From NCBI GenBank assembly GCA_964413055.1, contig CAYPRB010000003.1, positions 1-64,000 on the forward strand: a stretch of 64,000 bases of DNA, in the 5' to 3' direction. A program made the translations under genes and the position numbers. Each line of letters opens with the position of its first letter. Within the stretch, counting starts at the first letter, position 1. This DNA is from UBA3102 sp964413055 (GTDB lineage Bacteria > Bacillota > Desulfotomaculia > Desulfotomaculales > Pelotomaculaceae). The notes under the pieces are model-generated. The model was not told the origin of the DNA and made no database searches. It saw only the letters and a list, made by a program, of their open reading frames with translations. Shown one piece after another: positions 35,576-45,109 of this stretch.

Positions 35576-38500
35576 ATGTCAAAAAAAGAAATGAAAACGA
35601 TGGACGGAAATAAGGCTGCAGCATATGTTTCTTATGCATTTACGGAATGTGCAGCTATTTATCCCATTACCCCATCATCTCCCATGGCAGAACACGTCGA
35701 TGAATGGAGCGCACAGGGGTTAAAGAACATTTTCGGGCAGACTGTAAACGTGGTAGAAATGCAGTCCGAGGCAGGGGCCGCCGGTGCGGTTCACGGTACT
35801 TTGTCGGCAGGCGCATTAACGACCACATATACTGCATCGCAGGGTCTGCTGTTGATGATTCCCAATATGTATAAAATAGCCGGTGAGTTGTTGCCCGGTG
35901 TAATGCATGTCTCTGCCCGCAGTCTGGCTACCCACAGCTTGAATATCTTTGGGGACCATTCCGATGTTATGTGTGCCAGCCAAACCGGTTGGGCCATGCT
36001 GTCTTCGAATAGTGTCCAGGAAGTAATGGATATCGCTGGTGTCGCCCACTTGGCGGCCATTAAGACCAGGGTTCCTTTTATGCATTACTTCGACGGGTTC
36101 AGGACTTCTAACGAGCAACAAAAAATTGAAGCAATTGATTATGAAGATTTCGCCAAGCTGGTTGATTATGATGCCGTTAAAGCATTTCGGGATAACAGTC
36201 TGAACCCTGACCGTCCGGTAACCAGGGGTTCAAACCAGAACCCGGATATATTCTTCCAGGGAAGGGAAGCTAGTAACCTGTTCTACGAGGCGGTTCCTGA
36301 TGTCGTAGCGGATTACTTGAAAGAAATCAGCAAGATTACCGGCAGGGAGTACAAGCCTTTTGATTATTATGGGGCACCGGATGCCGAGCGGATTATTATT
36401 GCTATGGGTTCGACCTGCGACACCATAGAAGAAACGGTCAATTATCTGGTATCCAAAGGAGAAAAGGTCGGTCTGATTAAAGTACGTTTGTACAGGCCGT
36501 TCTCCGCCAAGTACTTCTTTAATGTATTGCCGAAAACGGTGAAAAAGATTGCCGTGCTTGACCGGATAAAAGTTCCTGGTGCTCCCGGCGAGCCGTTGTA
36601 TGAAGATATCCGCAACGTATTTTATGAGGTGCAGGACAAGCCGGTGATCGTTGGTGGTCGTTACGGCCTTGGTTCAAAAGACACCCTGCCTTGTGATATT
36701 GTAGCAGTATACGAAAACTTAAAAGCGGAACAGCCTAAGAATTCATTTACCATCAGCATAATAGACGATGTCACATTTACTTCCTTGCCCAGAGGAGAAA
36801 ATATCGATGTTTGTCCCGAGGGAACAATTCAGTGTAAGTTTTTCGGTCTTGGATCTGACGGTACGGTTGGTGCCAACAAACAGGCGGTAGAAATCATCGG
36901 TAACAACACTGATATGTATTCCCAGGCTTATTTTTCGTATGACTCCAAAAAATCCGGCGGGTTTACTGTATCGCACCTGCGTTTTGGGAAGTATCCCATC
37001 AAGGCGCCGTACCTGATTAACAGCGCGGATTTTGTTTCCTGCAGCAATCCGTCATATGTTCAGACATTGGATTTGACTGCGGGTTTAAAGAAAGGCGGCA
37101 CCTTCCTGCTTAACTGTACTTGGAAGCCGGAGGAAGTGGAAGAAAGACTGCCGGCAAAGATAAAGAGGTATCTGGCCCAGAATGATATTAAGTTTTACAT
37201 CATAAACGCTATTGATATTGCTAAGGATTTAGGGTTGGGCAACCGTTACAACATGATTATGCAGTCTGCATTCTTTAAACTGGCCAACGTGATTCCCGTA
37301 GACGATGCTGTCGGTTATCTGAAGGATACCATTAAGAAAGCCTACGGCAGAAAAGGCGAAGCGATTGTTAACATGAACTACGGTGCCGTTGATAAGGGAA
37401 TCGATGCCATGGTTAAAATAGAGGTGCCGGCAAGCTGGGCCCAGGCGGAAGATCCCCCGGCGGATGAGAAAGACGTACCGGACTTTATTAAAAATGTTGC
37501 CAAGCCGATGGGCAGATTGGAAGGCGACAGCCTGCCGACAAGTGCGTTCAAAGGAAGGGAAGACGGAACCTTCCCGTCCGGGACTGCGAAATATGAAAAG
37601 CGTGGTGTGGCCGACTTTGTGCCGCAATGGATTAAGGAAAATTGTATTCAGTGTAACCGGTGTGCCATGGTATGCTCGCATGCCGCTATCAGGCCGATAT
37701 TGCTCAATGAAGAAGAAACCAAGCAGGCACCGGCAGGCTTTGAAGTTGTTAAGGCTGTTGGCAAGCCGTATGCGGGATATAACTACCGCATGCAGGTAGG
37801 TGTCATGGATTGCATGGGTTGTGGAGTTTGTGTTGATATTTGTCCGGCCAAGGAAAAAGCGCTGGTCATGAAAGATTTTGACAGTCAGGTAGGCGAGGCG
37901 GAAAATTGGGATTATGCGATAGAGATTCCCATCAGGGATAACCTGGGAGACAAGTATACCGTTAAGGGAAGCCAGTTCTGCCAGCCCCTGCTTGAATTCT
38001 CCGGCGCCTGCGGTGGTTGCGCCGAAACTGCATATGTAAAACTCCTTACCCAGTTGTTTGGAGACAGAATGTTGATTGCTAATGCTACCGGTTGTTCATC
38101 CATTTGGGCTGCTGCCGCTCCTTCCATGCCTTATACTAAGAATGCGGAAGGTAAAGGTCCGGCCTGGTCCAATTCGTTGTTTGAAGACAGCGCGGAATTT
38201 GGATTTGGCCTGTACCTCGGAGTGAAGCAAGTTAAAGAAAGAATTGCAGAATTGATGAGGGAAGCGTTAACGCTGGATATTACACAAGAATTGAAAGATG
38301 CCTGCCAGGAATGGTTGGATGGCATGTATGACGGTGAAGCTTCCAAGGCTGCGACCAAGAAACTGCTGCCGCTTCTGGAGGGACAAGAACATCCGGTGCT
38401 GAAAGAGATCCTGGAGAAAAAGGATTTCTTAATCAAAAAATCAAACTGGGCTTTTGGTGGAGACGGTTGGGCTTACGATATCGGTTACGGTGGTCTGGAC

Positions 38501-39091
38501 CACGTGTTGGCTTCCGGTGAAGATGTAAATATTCTGGTTATGGATACCGAGGTTTATTCCAATACCGGCGGCCAGTCTTCCAAGTCAACTCCTTCTGCGG
38601 CTGTCGCCAAGTTCGCCGCATCCGGTAAGAAGACGAAAAAGAAAGACCTTGGTTTGATGGTAGCAGCTTACGGTTATGTGTACGTGGCACAGGTGGGCAT
38701 GGGAGCTGATTATGCCCAAACGGTTAAAGCAATTAAGGAAGCCGAGCAGTACAAGGGACCGTCATTGATAATCGCTTATTGTCCTTGTATTAACCACGGC
38801 CTCAAGGGCGGCATGAGCAAGAGCCAGGCAACAATAGCAAGAGCGGTGAAGTCTGGATACTGGCACCTGTGGAGGTATAACCCGGAATTGAAGAAAGAAG
38901 GAAAGAACCCGTTCATTTTGGATTCCAAGGAACCCACAGGAAGTATCAGAGATTTCATTGCCAACGAAGTGCGTTACAATTCTTTGTCCAAGCTGTTCCC
39001 GGCACAGGCAGAAGGATTGTTCCAGAAGACCGAAGAAGATGCTAAAGAAAGGTACGAAATTTACAAGCGTATGGCTCAAGGACAGGCCTAG
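35576..39091 (+). CDS. nifJ: pyruvate:ferredoxin (flavodoxin) oxidoreductase
   Basis: This 1171-aa single-chain enzyme converts pyruvate, CoA and oxidised ferredoxin to acetyl-CoA, CO2 and reduced ferredoxin. Domain order: N-terminal pyrimidine domain (AYVSYAFTECAAIYPITPSSPMAEHVDEW), domain II, gamma domain, two 4Fe-4S motifs (CIQCNRCAMVCSH, CMGCGVCVDICP) and C-terminal thiamine-diphosphate domain (GDGWAYDIGYGGLDHVLASG). The proximal-cluster cysteines are in SGACGGCAET and a further Cys is in CPCINHG. The ATG at 35576 is chosen because GGGAGG precedes it by 7 bp. It takes the pyruvate made by the pathway. Confidence 0.96.
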   Translation: MSKKEMKTMDGNKAAAYVSYAFTECAAIYPITPSSPMAEHVDEWSAQGLKNIFGQTVNVVEMQSEAGAAGAVHGTLSAGALTTTYTASQGLLLMIPNMYKIAGELLPGVMHVSARSLATHSLNIFGDHSDVMCASQTGWAMLSSNSVQEVMDIAGVAHLAAIKTRVPFMHYFDGFRTSNEQQKIEAIDYEDFAKLVDYDAVKAFRDNSLNPDRPVTRGSNQNPDIFFQGREASNLFYEAVPDVVADYLKEISKITGREYKPFDYYGAPDAERIIIAMGSTCDTIEETVNYLVSKGEKVGLIKVRLYRPFSAKYFFNVLPKTVKKIAVLDRIKVPGAPGEPLYEDIRNVFYEVQDKPVIVGGRYGLGSKDTLPCDIVAVYENLKAEQPKNSFTISIIDDVTFTSLPRGENIDVCPEGTIQCKFFGLGSDGTVGANKQAVEIIGNNTDMYSQAYFSYDSKKSGGFTVSHLRFGKYPIKAPYLINSADFVSCSNPSYVQTLDLTAGLKKGGTFLLNCTWKPEEVEERLPAKIKRYLAQNDIKFYIINAIDIAKDLGLGNRYNMIMQSAFFKLANVIPVDDAVGYLKDTIKKAYGRKGEAIVNMNYGAVDKGIDAMVKIEVPASWAQAEDPPADEKDVPDFIKNVAKPMGRLEGDSLPTSAFKGREDGTFPSGTAKYEKRGVADFVPQWIKENCIQCNRCAMVCSHAAIRPILLNEEETKQAPAGFEVVKAVGKPYAGYNYRMQVGVMDCMGCGVCVDICPAKEKALVMKDFDSQVGEAENWDYAIEIPIRDNLGDKYTVKGSQFCQPLLEFSGACGGCAETAYVKLLTQLFGDRMLIANATGCSSIWAAAAPSMPYTKNAEGKGPAWSNSLFEDSAEFGFGLYLGVKQVKERIAELMREALTLDITQELKDACQEWLDGMYDGEASKAATKKLLPLLEGQEHPVLKEILEKKDFLIKKSNWAFGGDGWAYDIGYGGLDHVLASGEDVNILVMDTEVYSNTGGQSSKSTPSAAVAKFAASGKKTKKKDLGLMVAAYGYVYVAQVGMGADYAQTVKAIKEAEQYKGPSLIIAYCPCINHGLKGGMSKSQATIARAVKSGYWHLWRYNPELKKEGKNPFILDSKEPTGSIRDFIANEVRYNSLSKLFPAQAEGLFQKTEEDAKERYEIYKRMAQGQA

Positions 39092-39129
39092 CAATTGCTT
39101 AACGAAGCAGTTAACGAATAAAAGAATAA

Positions 39130-39167
39130 TGTAAAGCGGAGGATAAAATATCCTCCGCTTTTACATT
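39130..39167 (+). terminator. terminator of the propionate block
   Basis: AAAGCGGAGGATA (39133-39145) pairs with TATCCTCCGCTTT (39149-39161), a 13-bp stem ending in TTTT. This is the strongest terminator after the fumarase-to-nifJ run. Confidence 0.8.
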
Positions 39168-39258
39168 AAAGTCCGTTTATCTGGCATTTCTGATAATTGA
39201 TAATATTAATATGTTTTATAAGATTTATATTATTATAATATTTTAGGCAGGTGATTAC

Positions 39259-40341
39259 GTGGAAGTTAATGCTATTGTTTACGGGGCAGCTGCCAAATTG
39301 GTGGAAGAAGTACTTGATACTGATTTGTGCAGCGGTTGCGGCGCGTGTATTGGTTATTGCCCTTATATCAAGACTATTGGTGAAAGAGTTGCTGTTATCC
39401 ATGACTGTAATATTTGTGAAGGAGTTTGCTACCGGGTTTGTCCACGTGCTTCTACTAATTACCAGCTTTTACGACAAGAGGTTTTTGGTTCTGCTCAATT
39501 TGATCCGGTATTGGGAACATACGAAAATATGTATTTTGCCCGTGCAGGCAATGAATTAATTCATACCAAGGGACAATATGGGGGAGTAGTGACGGCAATA
39601 TTCGCATACGCTTTAAAACAAGGGTTGATTGAAGGGGCATTGATGACTGGCGGCGACTTTACCAGGACAAAACCTGCGGTTGTATCAACAGTTAACGAGA
39701 TGCTTGCATGCACAGGTTCAAAATATACCGCTTCACCCACCTTAAGTTTGTTTCAAGAAGCCGTAAAAAAAGGCTTCCAAAACATTGGTATTGTAGGACG
39801 ACCATGCCAGGTTACAGCAGCGCGTAAGATGCAGGAAGTTACTGAAATAAAAGGAGAAAGGATATCATTGGTAGTTGGTTTGTTCTGCATGGAATCTTTT
39901 ACACCTGATTTTTATGATTACATCAAAGAAAACAATTTAGACGAATATTATCGTATGGATATCCCAAAAGATGTTCAATTTGAGAGGAATGGGGAAAATA
40001 TTTTTGTACCATTTGATGAAGTGCGAAAATTTGTTTGTAAATCTTGTTATTCTTGTTTTGATCCCTTGTCTGAGCTGGCAGATCTTTCGGTTGGTTCAAC
40101 CGAACATGATCCGGGTTGGAATACATTAATTGTACGCACTGAAAAAGGAGCAGAATTGGTCAAAAAAGCAGTTGCAAGAGGTGTCATAGAAACAAAACCA
40201 TATCCAAAGGAACTTTTACCATTGTTGAGAAAAGCCGTTTTTTATAAAAAAAAGCGGGTGCTGGAGGGACCTGACACAAATTATTTGGAGTTAACCCCTT
40301 ATGAAAGAAAGTATTTTTTGGCCACGGGGGTTGATGTATAA
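39259..40341 (+). CDS. FrhB-like iron-sulfur flavoprotein
   Basis: This is a 360-aa protein of the coenzyme F420 hydrogenase/dehydrogenase beta-subunit family. The N-terminus has two ferredoxin-type motifs (CSGCGACIGYCPY and CNICEGVCYRVCP). The FrhB core follows, with GQYGGVVTAIFAYAL, GRPCQVTAARKMQ, GLFCMESF and CKSCYSCFDPLSELADLSVG. Such proteins pass electrons between a flavin and a partner. It shares one base with the start of iorA, so coupling to the indolepyruvate oxidoreductase is likely. GTG start. F420 use is not implied in a Firmicute. Confidence 0.85.
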   Translation: MEVNAIVYGAAAKLVEEVLDTDLCSGCGACIGYCPYIKTIGERVAVIHDCNICEGVCYRVCPRASTNYQLLRQEVFGSAQFDPVLGTYENMYFARAGNELIHTKGQYGGVVTAIFAYALKQGLIEGALMTGGDFTRTKPAVVSTVNEMLACTGSKYTASPTLSLFQEAVKKGFQNIGIVGRPCQVTAARKMQEVTEIKGERISLVVGLFCMESFTPDFYDYIKENNLDEYYRMDIPKDVQFERNGENIFVPFDEVRKFVCKSCYSCFDPLSELADLSVGSTEHDPGWNTLIVRTEKGAELVKKAVARGVIETKPYPKELLPLLRKAVFYKKKRVLEGPDTNYLELTPYERKYFLATGVDV

Positions 40342-42254
40342 TGGGATGGAAGGATGTGGCATTAACAAAAAAGGGAAATGCAGTATTATTAAACGGTAAT
40401 GAGGCAATTGCACGCGGAGCGCTTGAAGCCGGGGTGTGTTATGCGTCTTCATATCCAGGTTCACCATCATCGGAGGTTATAGATACCCTTTCTAAAATTT
40501 CATCATCAGACCTCTACGTAGAATGGTCAATTAATGAAAAAGTATCTTTAGAAGGAGCAGCGGCCGCTTCTTTTGCCGGACTCAGGTCAATGTGTGTTAT
40601 GAAGGCAGACGGCTTGAATGTGGCTTTTGACTTTTTAACCAGTATGAACTTGGGTGGTTGCAAAGGCGGATTAGTAATTGTTGTGGCAGATGACCCTCTG
40701 GGACATTCCAGCGTTAAAGAATATGATTCCCGCTATTTGGCTAAAGCAGCAATGGTACCGGTACTTGAACCGTCAACGGTTAATGAAGCGAGAGACATGG
40801 TTATACAGGCCTTTGACCTGTCAGAACAATTGAAGGGACCGGTTATGCTCCGTTCAGTTACCAGGGTATCACATACTCGAGGTTTAGTAACATTAAATAA
40901 GTTACCAAAGATGAGGAGAAAAGCCGAATTTCCGGCTGGGGAATGTTTTTTAACCAAAACTATATTTCATATGAAAGCCAGGGATAGACTCGATAAAGCC
41001 GCAGTTATTATTGAAGAATCAGGGTTTAATTACTATGAGGGTTTTGAAGGGGCGGATACGGTTATATTCTGTTGTGGTACCAGTTTATTATATGCCAGAG
41101 AAGCAATTAAGACCCTTGGCCTGCAAAATGAGGTTAAGGTAGTCAAGGTGGGTACAACTTTACCATTACCGGAAAAGTTTATTTTGAATCACCTACAAGA
41201 GGCATCAAATGTAATTTTTGCTGAGGAAATACGTCCTTTTCTCGAAGAAAGTATCATGATCCTTAGCTCAAGGCATAACCTTGGAAAGGCTCGTTTTTAT
41301 GGCAAAATTACCGGTGATGTAATGGGATTACGCGGACCGGCCTGTGGAGAAATGAATGCCGATATTATAATAAAAGTTCTAGCTAACATAAAGAACCTTT
41401 ATTACCGGACACCAGGTTATGACCCGGAAGTAAAAGAAGAGTTGGGAACCATGATTCCACCCAGGGAATATGCCATGTGTCCCGGGTGTCCCCACCGGGC
41501 GTCTTTTTGGGCGGTAAAAACAGCAATTGCTGTAGACGGCAGAGACTGCATAGTGGCCGGTGATATTGGTTGCTACTGCTTGGGAGCATGGGATACCGGC
41601 TTTAACCTTTTTGACACTTTACACTGCATGGGGGCGGGACCGGGTATTGCCAGCGGTTTGAGTAAACTGGGCCGGTTTGGTCTTGAGAGACCGACGGTAA
41701 CTCTGGTAGGGGATTCAACATTTTACCACGCAGTAATTCCCGGTCTTATTAACGGGCACTACAGTGGTTCAGATTATCTTTGTATTGTTTTGGATAATAG
41801 CGTGACAGCAATGACCGGACATCAACCTCACCCGGGTACGGGTATAAATACCTGTGGTGAACCTGCAACCACCGTTCCTATTGAGAAAATAGTCGCAGGG
41901 CTGGGTATACCATGTAAAATTGCTGACCCTTTTGATAATAAAAATGCTACGGAATGTATTTTTGAAATGCTAAGGAAGCCAGGGGTCAAGGTGCTGATTT
42001 TACGCCAGGAATGTGCATTGGTTCAAGCCCGTAAACAAGGCAAAAAAAAGCGGCGTGTTTATGTAGACCAAACGATATGTCGGGGCGATACGTGTGGTTG
42101 TGGACGCTTCTGCACTTCCGTATGGGGATGCCCTGGTAATATATGGGATCCTGTAAATGGAAAAGCAGCTATTGATGAAGCGGTATGTGTCGGGTGTGGC
42201 GTATGTGCTGCACTGTGCCCTGCCGATGCGATTGTAGTGGAGGAGGTGTATTAA
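40341..42254 (+). CDS. iorA: indolepyruvate:ferredoxin oxidoreductase alpha subunit
   Basis: This 637-aa subunit of 2-oxoacid oxidoreductase acting on aryl pyruvates has the N-terminal pyrimidine domain (GNEAIARGALEAGVCYASSYPGSPSSEV). The thiamine domain has CPGCPHRASFWAVK and GDIGCYCLG, and a diphosphate-binding GDSTFYHAVIPGLINGHY...DNSVTAMTGHQPHPG. The C-terminal ferredoxin motifs include CVGCGVCAALCPADAI. It oxidises indolepyruvate, phenylpyruvate or related acids to the acyl-CoA. The ATG overlaps the stop of the FrhB-like gene by 1 base. Confidence 0.94.
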   Translation: MGWKDVALTKKGNAVLLNGNEAIARGALEAGVCYASSYPGSPSSEVIDTLSKISSSDLYVEWSINEKVSLEGAAAASFAGLRSMCVMKADGLNVAFDFLTSMNLGGCKGGLVIVVADDPLGHSSVKEYDSRYLAKAAMVPVLEPSTVNEARDMVIQAFDLSEQLKGPVMLRSVTRVSHTRGLVTLNKLPKMRRKAEFPAGECFLTKTIFHMKARDRLDKAAVIIEESGFNYYEGFEGADTVIFCCGTSLLYAREAIKTLGLQNEVKVVKVGTTLPLPEKFILNHLQEASNVIFAEEIRPFLEESIMILSSRHNLGKARFYGKITGDVMGLRGPACGEMNADIIIKVLANIKNLYYRTPGYDPEVKEELGTMIPPREYAMCPGCPHRASFWAVKTAIAVDGRDCIVAGDIGCYCLGAWDTGFNLFDTLHCMGAGPGIASGLSKLGRFGLERPTVTLVGDSTFYHAVIPGLINGHYSGSDYLCIVLDNSVTAMTGHQPHPGTGINTCGEPATTVPIEKIVAGLGIPCKIADPFDNKNATECIFEMLRKPGVKVLILRQECALVQARKQGKKKRRVYVDQTICRGDTCGCGRFCTSVWGCPGNIWDPVNGKAAIDEAVCVGCGVCAALCPADAIVVEEVY

Positions 42255-42866
42255 TTGAAAGAGCCGTTAAATGTTGTGATTGCAGGAGTGGGGGGGCAGG
42301 GTAATATTTTGTTTTCTGAAATTCTAGCCAAGGCTGCCTCGGTTGAAAATTTTAAAGTTACCGTAGGCGAATCGTATGGTATGTCCCAGCGTGGCGGCTC
42401 TGTATCATCTCACGTCAGACTCTCCCGGGAATTTCTTTATGGTCCTATAATTCCGGCGGGAAGTGCAGATGTGATTGTAGGATTTGAGCCGGTAGAAGCG
42501 GCACGTGCTGCGCTTGAGTTTGGCAGCCCGGACGTTAAAATAATAGTAAATCCTCGGCCTGTCTATCCGGTCGGGGTTCTTATGAGAAAAGATATATATC
42601 CGGAAATAATTGGTTTAATAAAAAAGTTAAAAGAAATATCCGAACAAGTAGTTTTAATTGAAAGTACTGAACTGGCTACCAAGGCCGGCAATCCGGTTGC
42701 TCAAAATATAGTTATGGTAGGAGCATTAGCCGGCAGTAATTATTTGCCGATTGCGAAAGAAGCATTTGAGGAGGTAATTATTAATGTAGTACCGCCAAAA
42801 GCCCTTGAGTTAAATCAAAAAGCCTTTCTTATGGGTATAGAAGCGGCACAGGAACTAATTGCTTAA
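42255..42866 (+). CDS. iorB: indolepyruvate:ferredoxin oxidoreductase beta subunit
   Basis: This is the 203-aa gamma-type subunit of 2-oxoacid oxidoreductase (LNVVIAGVGGQGNILFSEILAKAA; GESYGMSQRGGSVSSHVRLS). TTG start directly after the iorA stop, behind GGAGGTG. It completes the IorAB enzyme. Confidence 0.93.
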   Translation: MKEPLNVVIAGVGGQGNILFSEILAKAASVENFKVTVGESYGMSQRGGSVSSHVRLSREFLYGPIIPAGSADVIVGFEPVEAARAALEFGSPDVKIIVNPRPVYPVGVLMRKDIYPEIIGLIKKLKEISEQVVLIESTELATKAGNPVAQNIVMVGALAGSNYLPIAKEAFEEVIINVVPPKALELNQKAFLMGIEAAQELIA

Positions 42867-42937
42867 CTTTTATATTGATTAATCATTAAACGTATAAATT
42901 GTAATCTAAAAATTGGTTCCGATAATAGATATTATGT

Positions 42938-42976
42938 AAACCCGCCCCCGGTTAAAGACAACCGGGGGCGGGTTTT
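42938..42976 (+). terminator. strong terminator after iorB
   Basis: AAACCCGCCCCCGGTT (42938-42953) pairs with AACCGGGGGCGGGTTT (42960-42975), followed by T-rich sequence. It is a very GC-rich 16-bp stem in AT-rich surroundings, and also marks the border of the minus-strand cluster. Confidence 0.85.
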
Positions 42977-43075
42977 ATTTTGTGCCGGTGATTAACCTTT
43001 TCTGAAGGGATACCGGCCTTAGTATTTTCGTGTCTAAGAACGAAAACTATGGCTTGGTTTATTTAAAAAATTGGT

Positions 43076-45067
43076 TTAATCTATCCAGGTATACTCTTGG
43101 CCCCAACTGTTACGAGAAAGTGATTTTATTGTTTCTACGAGATCATTTTCGATTGCAAAAGCATCGCCGCGCTCATAAGGATTATAATGAAAAGCATATA
43201 AACGCGAAACAAATTGATGGAATGGCAAAGAGGATTCTCCAGGTATTTCGTCATGTCCCTGCACAGTGGGTTCAATTCCCTGCCCCCAATTTTGTGAGCT
43301 GTTATTATTGGGATTGTAGAAATATATACGGTAGTCCCCTTCCTTGAAGCGAGCAATTCTTTGAATGGTTACAGCATGAAATCCAAGCATTTTTCCAAAA
43401 ACATTAGTCATAAAAATGCCGACCGGATTAGGATATATGAGCTCGTGCCCACCATTGTATTTTGGGTGGTGGGTCGCATAAAACAGCCTGACAAAGCCGG
43501 AATAATCGACTATGGAACCGGTGGCAGGGTCAAATACGCTGCTGAACCCCCGGGGCACCCAATTTCCGTAAAAAGCAGGATTTACCCATTTATGTGCATC
43601 ATCAATACGATATTGGACCAATCTAATCATTTCTGCATAAATTCGGTCAAGGTGTGGCGCTAAAATTACTGAAATCGGGTCTAATTTTTCAATGTTGAGT
43701 TCAGATACCAATCCCCCACTTAAATATTTAGAATGAATTTCCAACCCTTCAAAGTTCATATCTATATCGCCGTCCCGAGCGGCACGTGGGATAAGTTCCA
43801 ATAGATATCCCGGTGCGTGCAGGGACCATAAACTGATACCGCGAGCGGTTTGACAGGTTGGGTTTAATCCCTGGCCTACACCTAAAGGTTGTCCTAAGAC
43901 ACTTATTGCTCCCGATACCATAATATCGTTAGCGGTTAATCCTTCATCCTTACCAAGCCATTTTAAAAGCAAATTACGGGTTTCGGGCAGTATATCAAGT
44001 TCAATAAGCCTGCGTAGACCCGGTATTACCGGAGTATGCGAAAACACACCGCGTTCAAGCATTCGCGCCAAGCCATATAGTGATTGCCGGGTTGGGGGAT
44101 GAATGGCAACATTGATCAATTCTTTTGCAATTGAAAAATGTTCTGATAAATTAGCTTTACCTTTTTCATTCAAACCCATGGCGGTTGCCAGAAGGTCCTT
44201 ATTTTCATTAAAGTTTAAGTAGCGTACCAATACTACGTGGTGCGGTGATACAAGGCCTGTTTCCCGCATAAATTCAGCAAAAGTCCGTGCTTCTTCTTCC
44301 AGGTCATGGTTTTCCAGGTTTATAACCATGTTACGGTACTCATGTAACTCGGTATAGGTCTGGCTTAATCGGGTAGGTCCAGAAATAGCAGCAGCATAAC
44401 GATTGATAGTTTTTCTGTCGTTATTATTTATATCGGGGGCAGTAAGTGTTTGTTGCGCTTTTTTGATCATCGAAAGGATACGGTCAACCATAATCGTTCG
44501 TTGTACACTTAAATTGTTTATTTCTTTGATCAAGGTTCCGGTGATAGCACTTAGGGTCAGTTCTTCAGCCAGAAATTTAAACAAGTTTTCCGCACGTTTG
44601 ATTTCCTTGGATCTTTCTAAACGTGCCGCTTCAGTATCTTCAGGAAAAAGAAAATCAAGATTCAGTGCCATAACTTCATATAAAAAACTTTTTGCCATTT
44701 CGGCCGAAACATTTTGGTGACGGTGTTTTTCTTTGGCAATTGATAACATGCGCAATTCACTTAATATTTCTATCAGTGACTGTGTCCCTTTGGCCTTGAT
44801 TGAACCGGTGACCAAAGGAGGTTGTAATTTTGCCGGATGTTCCCATGGGCTGTCTTGGAAGACTCCGGCTTTATCAAAACTGTCGGCATATTGGTATAGT
44901 GTTTTCATTCCCACCACAGAATCCATAAGTTTTGAAGCCGATATCAATACGTCATTTTGATATAAGGTTTTAGCATAGGGGAAAGCTTTATTCAAATTAT
45001 TAAGTGTGCGTATAAATTTTTTGGTTTTGTCTTCTTGCTTATTGGTTTCAATCATGTTCACGGCCAA
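43076..45067 (-). CDS. 663-aa protein, possible papain-like fold
   Basis: This large soluble protein belongs to no family I recognise. The N-terminal 300 residues are helical and charged. The C-terminal part has a Cys405 in GQGLNPTCQTARGISLWS, His564 in LGFHAVTIQRIARF and Asn585 in YFYNPNNN. That order and spacing (Cys at a helix start, His-Ala-Val, then Tyr-x-Asn-Pro) resembles papain-like peptidases or transglutaminases. This is a visual guess. TTG start at 45067 with GGAAGGGA upstream; an in-frame ATG 12 bp later is possible. It lies 42 bp after the ATP-grasp gene in the same direction, so a joint pathway is likely. Confidence 0.7.
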   Translation of the reverse strand: MAVNMIETNKQEDKTKKFIRTLNNLNKAFPYAKTLYQNDVLISASKLMDSVVGMKTLYQYADSFDKAGVFQDSPWEHPAKLQPPLVTGSIKAKGTQSLIEILSELRMLSIAKEKHRHQNVSAEMAKSFLYEVMALNLDFLFPEDTEAARLERSKEIKRAENLFKFLAEELTLSAITGTLIKEINNLSVQRTIMVDRILSMIKKAQQTLTAPDINNNDRKTINRYAAAISGPTRLSQTYTELHEYRNMVINLENHDLEEEARTFAEFMRETGLVSPHHVVLVRYLNFNENKDLLATAMGLNEKGKANLSEHFSIAKELINVAIHPPTRQSLYGLARMLERGVFSHTPVIPGLRRLIELDILPETRNLLLKWLGKDEGLTANDIMVSGAISVLGQPLGVGQGLNPTCQTARGISLWSLHAPGYLLELIPRAARDGDIDMNFEGLEIHSKYLSGGLVSELNIEKLDPISVILAPHLDRIYAEMIRLVQYRIDDAHKWVNPAFYGNWVPRGFSSVFDPATGSIVDYSGFVRLFYATHHPKYNGGHELIYPNPVGIFMTNVFGKMLGFHAVTIQRIARFKEGDYRIYFYNPNNNSSQNWGQGIEPTVQGHDEIPGESSLPFHQFVSRLYAFHYNPYERGDAFAIENDLVETIKSLSRNSWGQEYTWID

Positions 45068-45109
45068 TTTATTATGTCCCTTCCTTCCTTGGGTTGAAAG
45101 TAAAATTTT

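Noticed and set aside
39259..40341. True F420-reducing hydrogenase subunit
   Set aside because: No FrhA/FrhG partners and no F420 genes are present, and the gene is coupled to iorAB, so a generic FrhB-like flavoprotein is the safer call.
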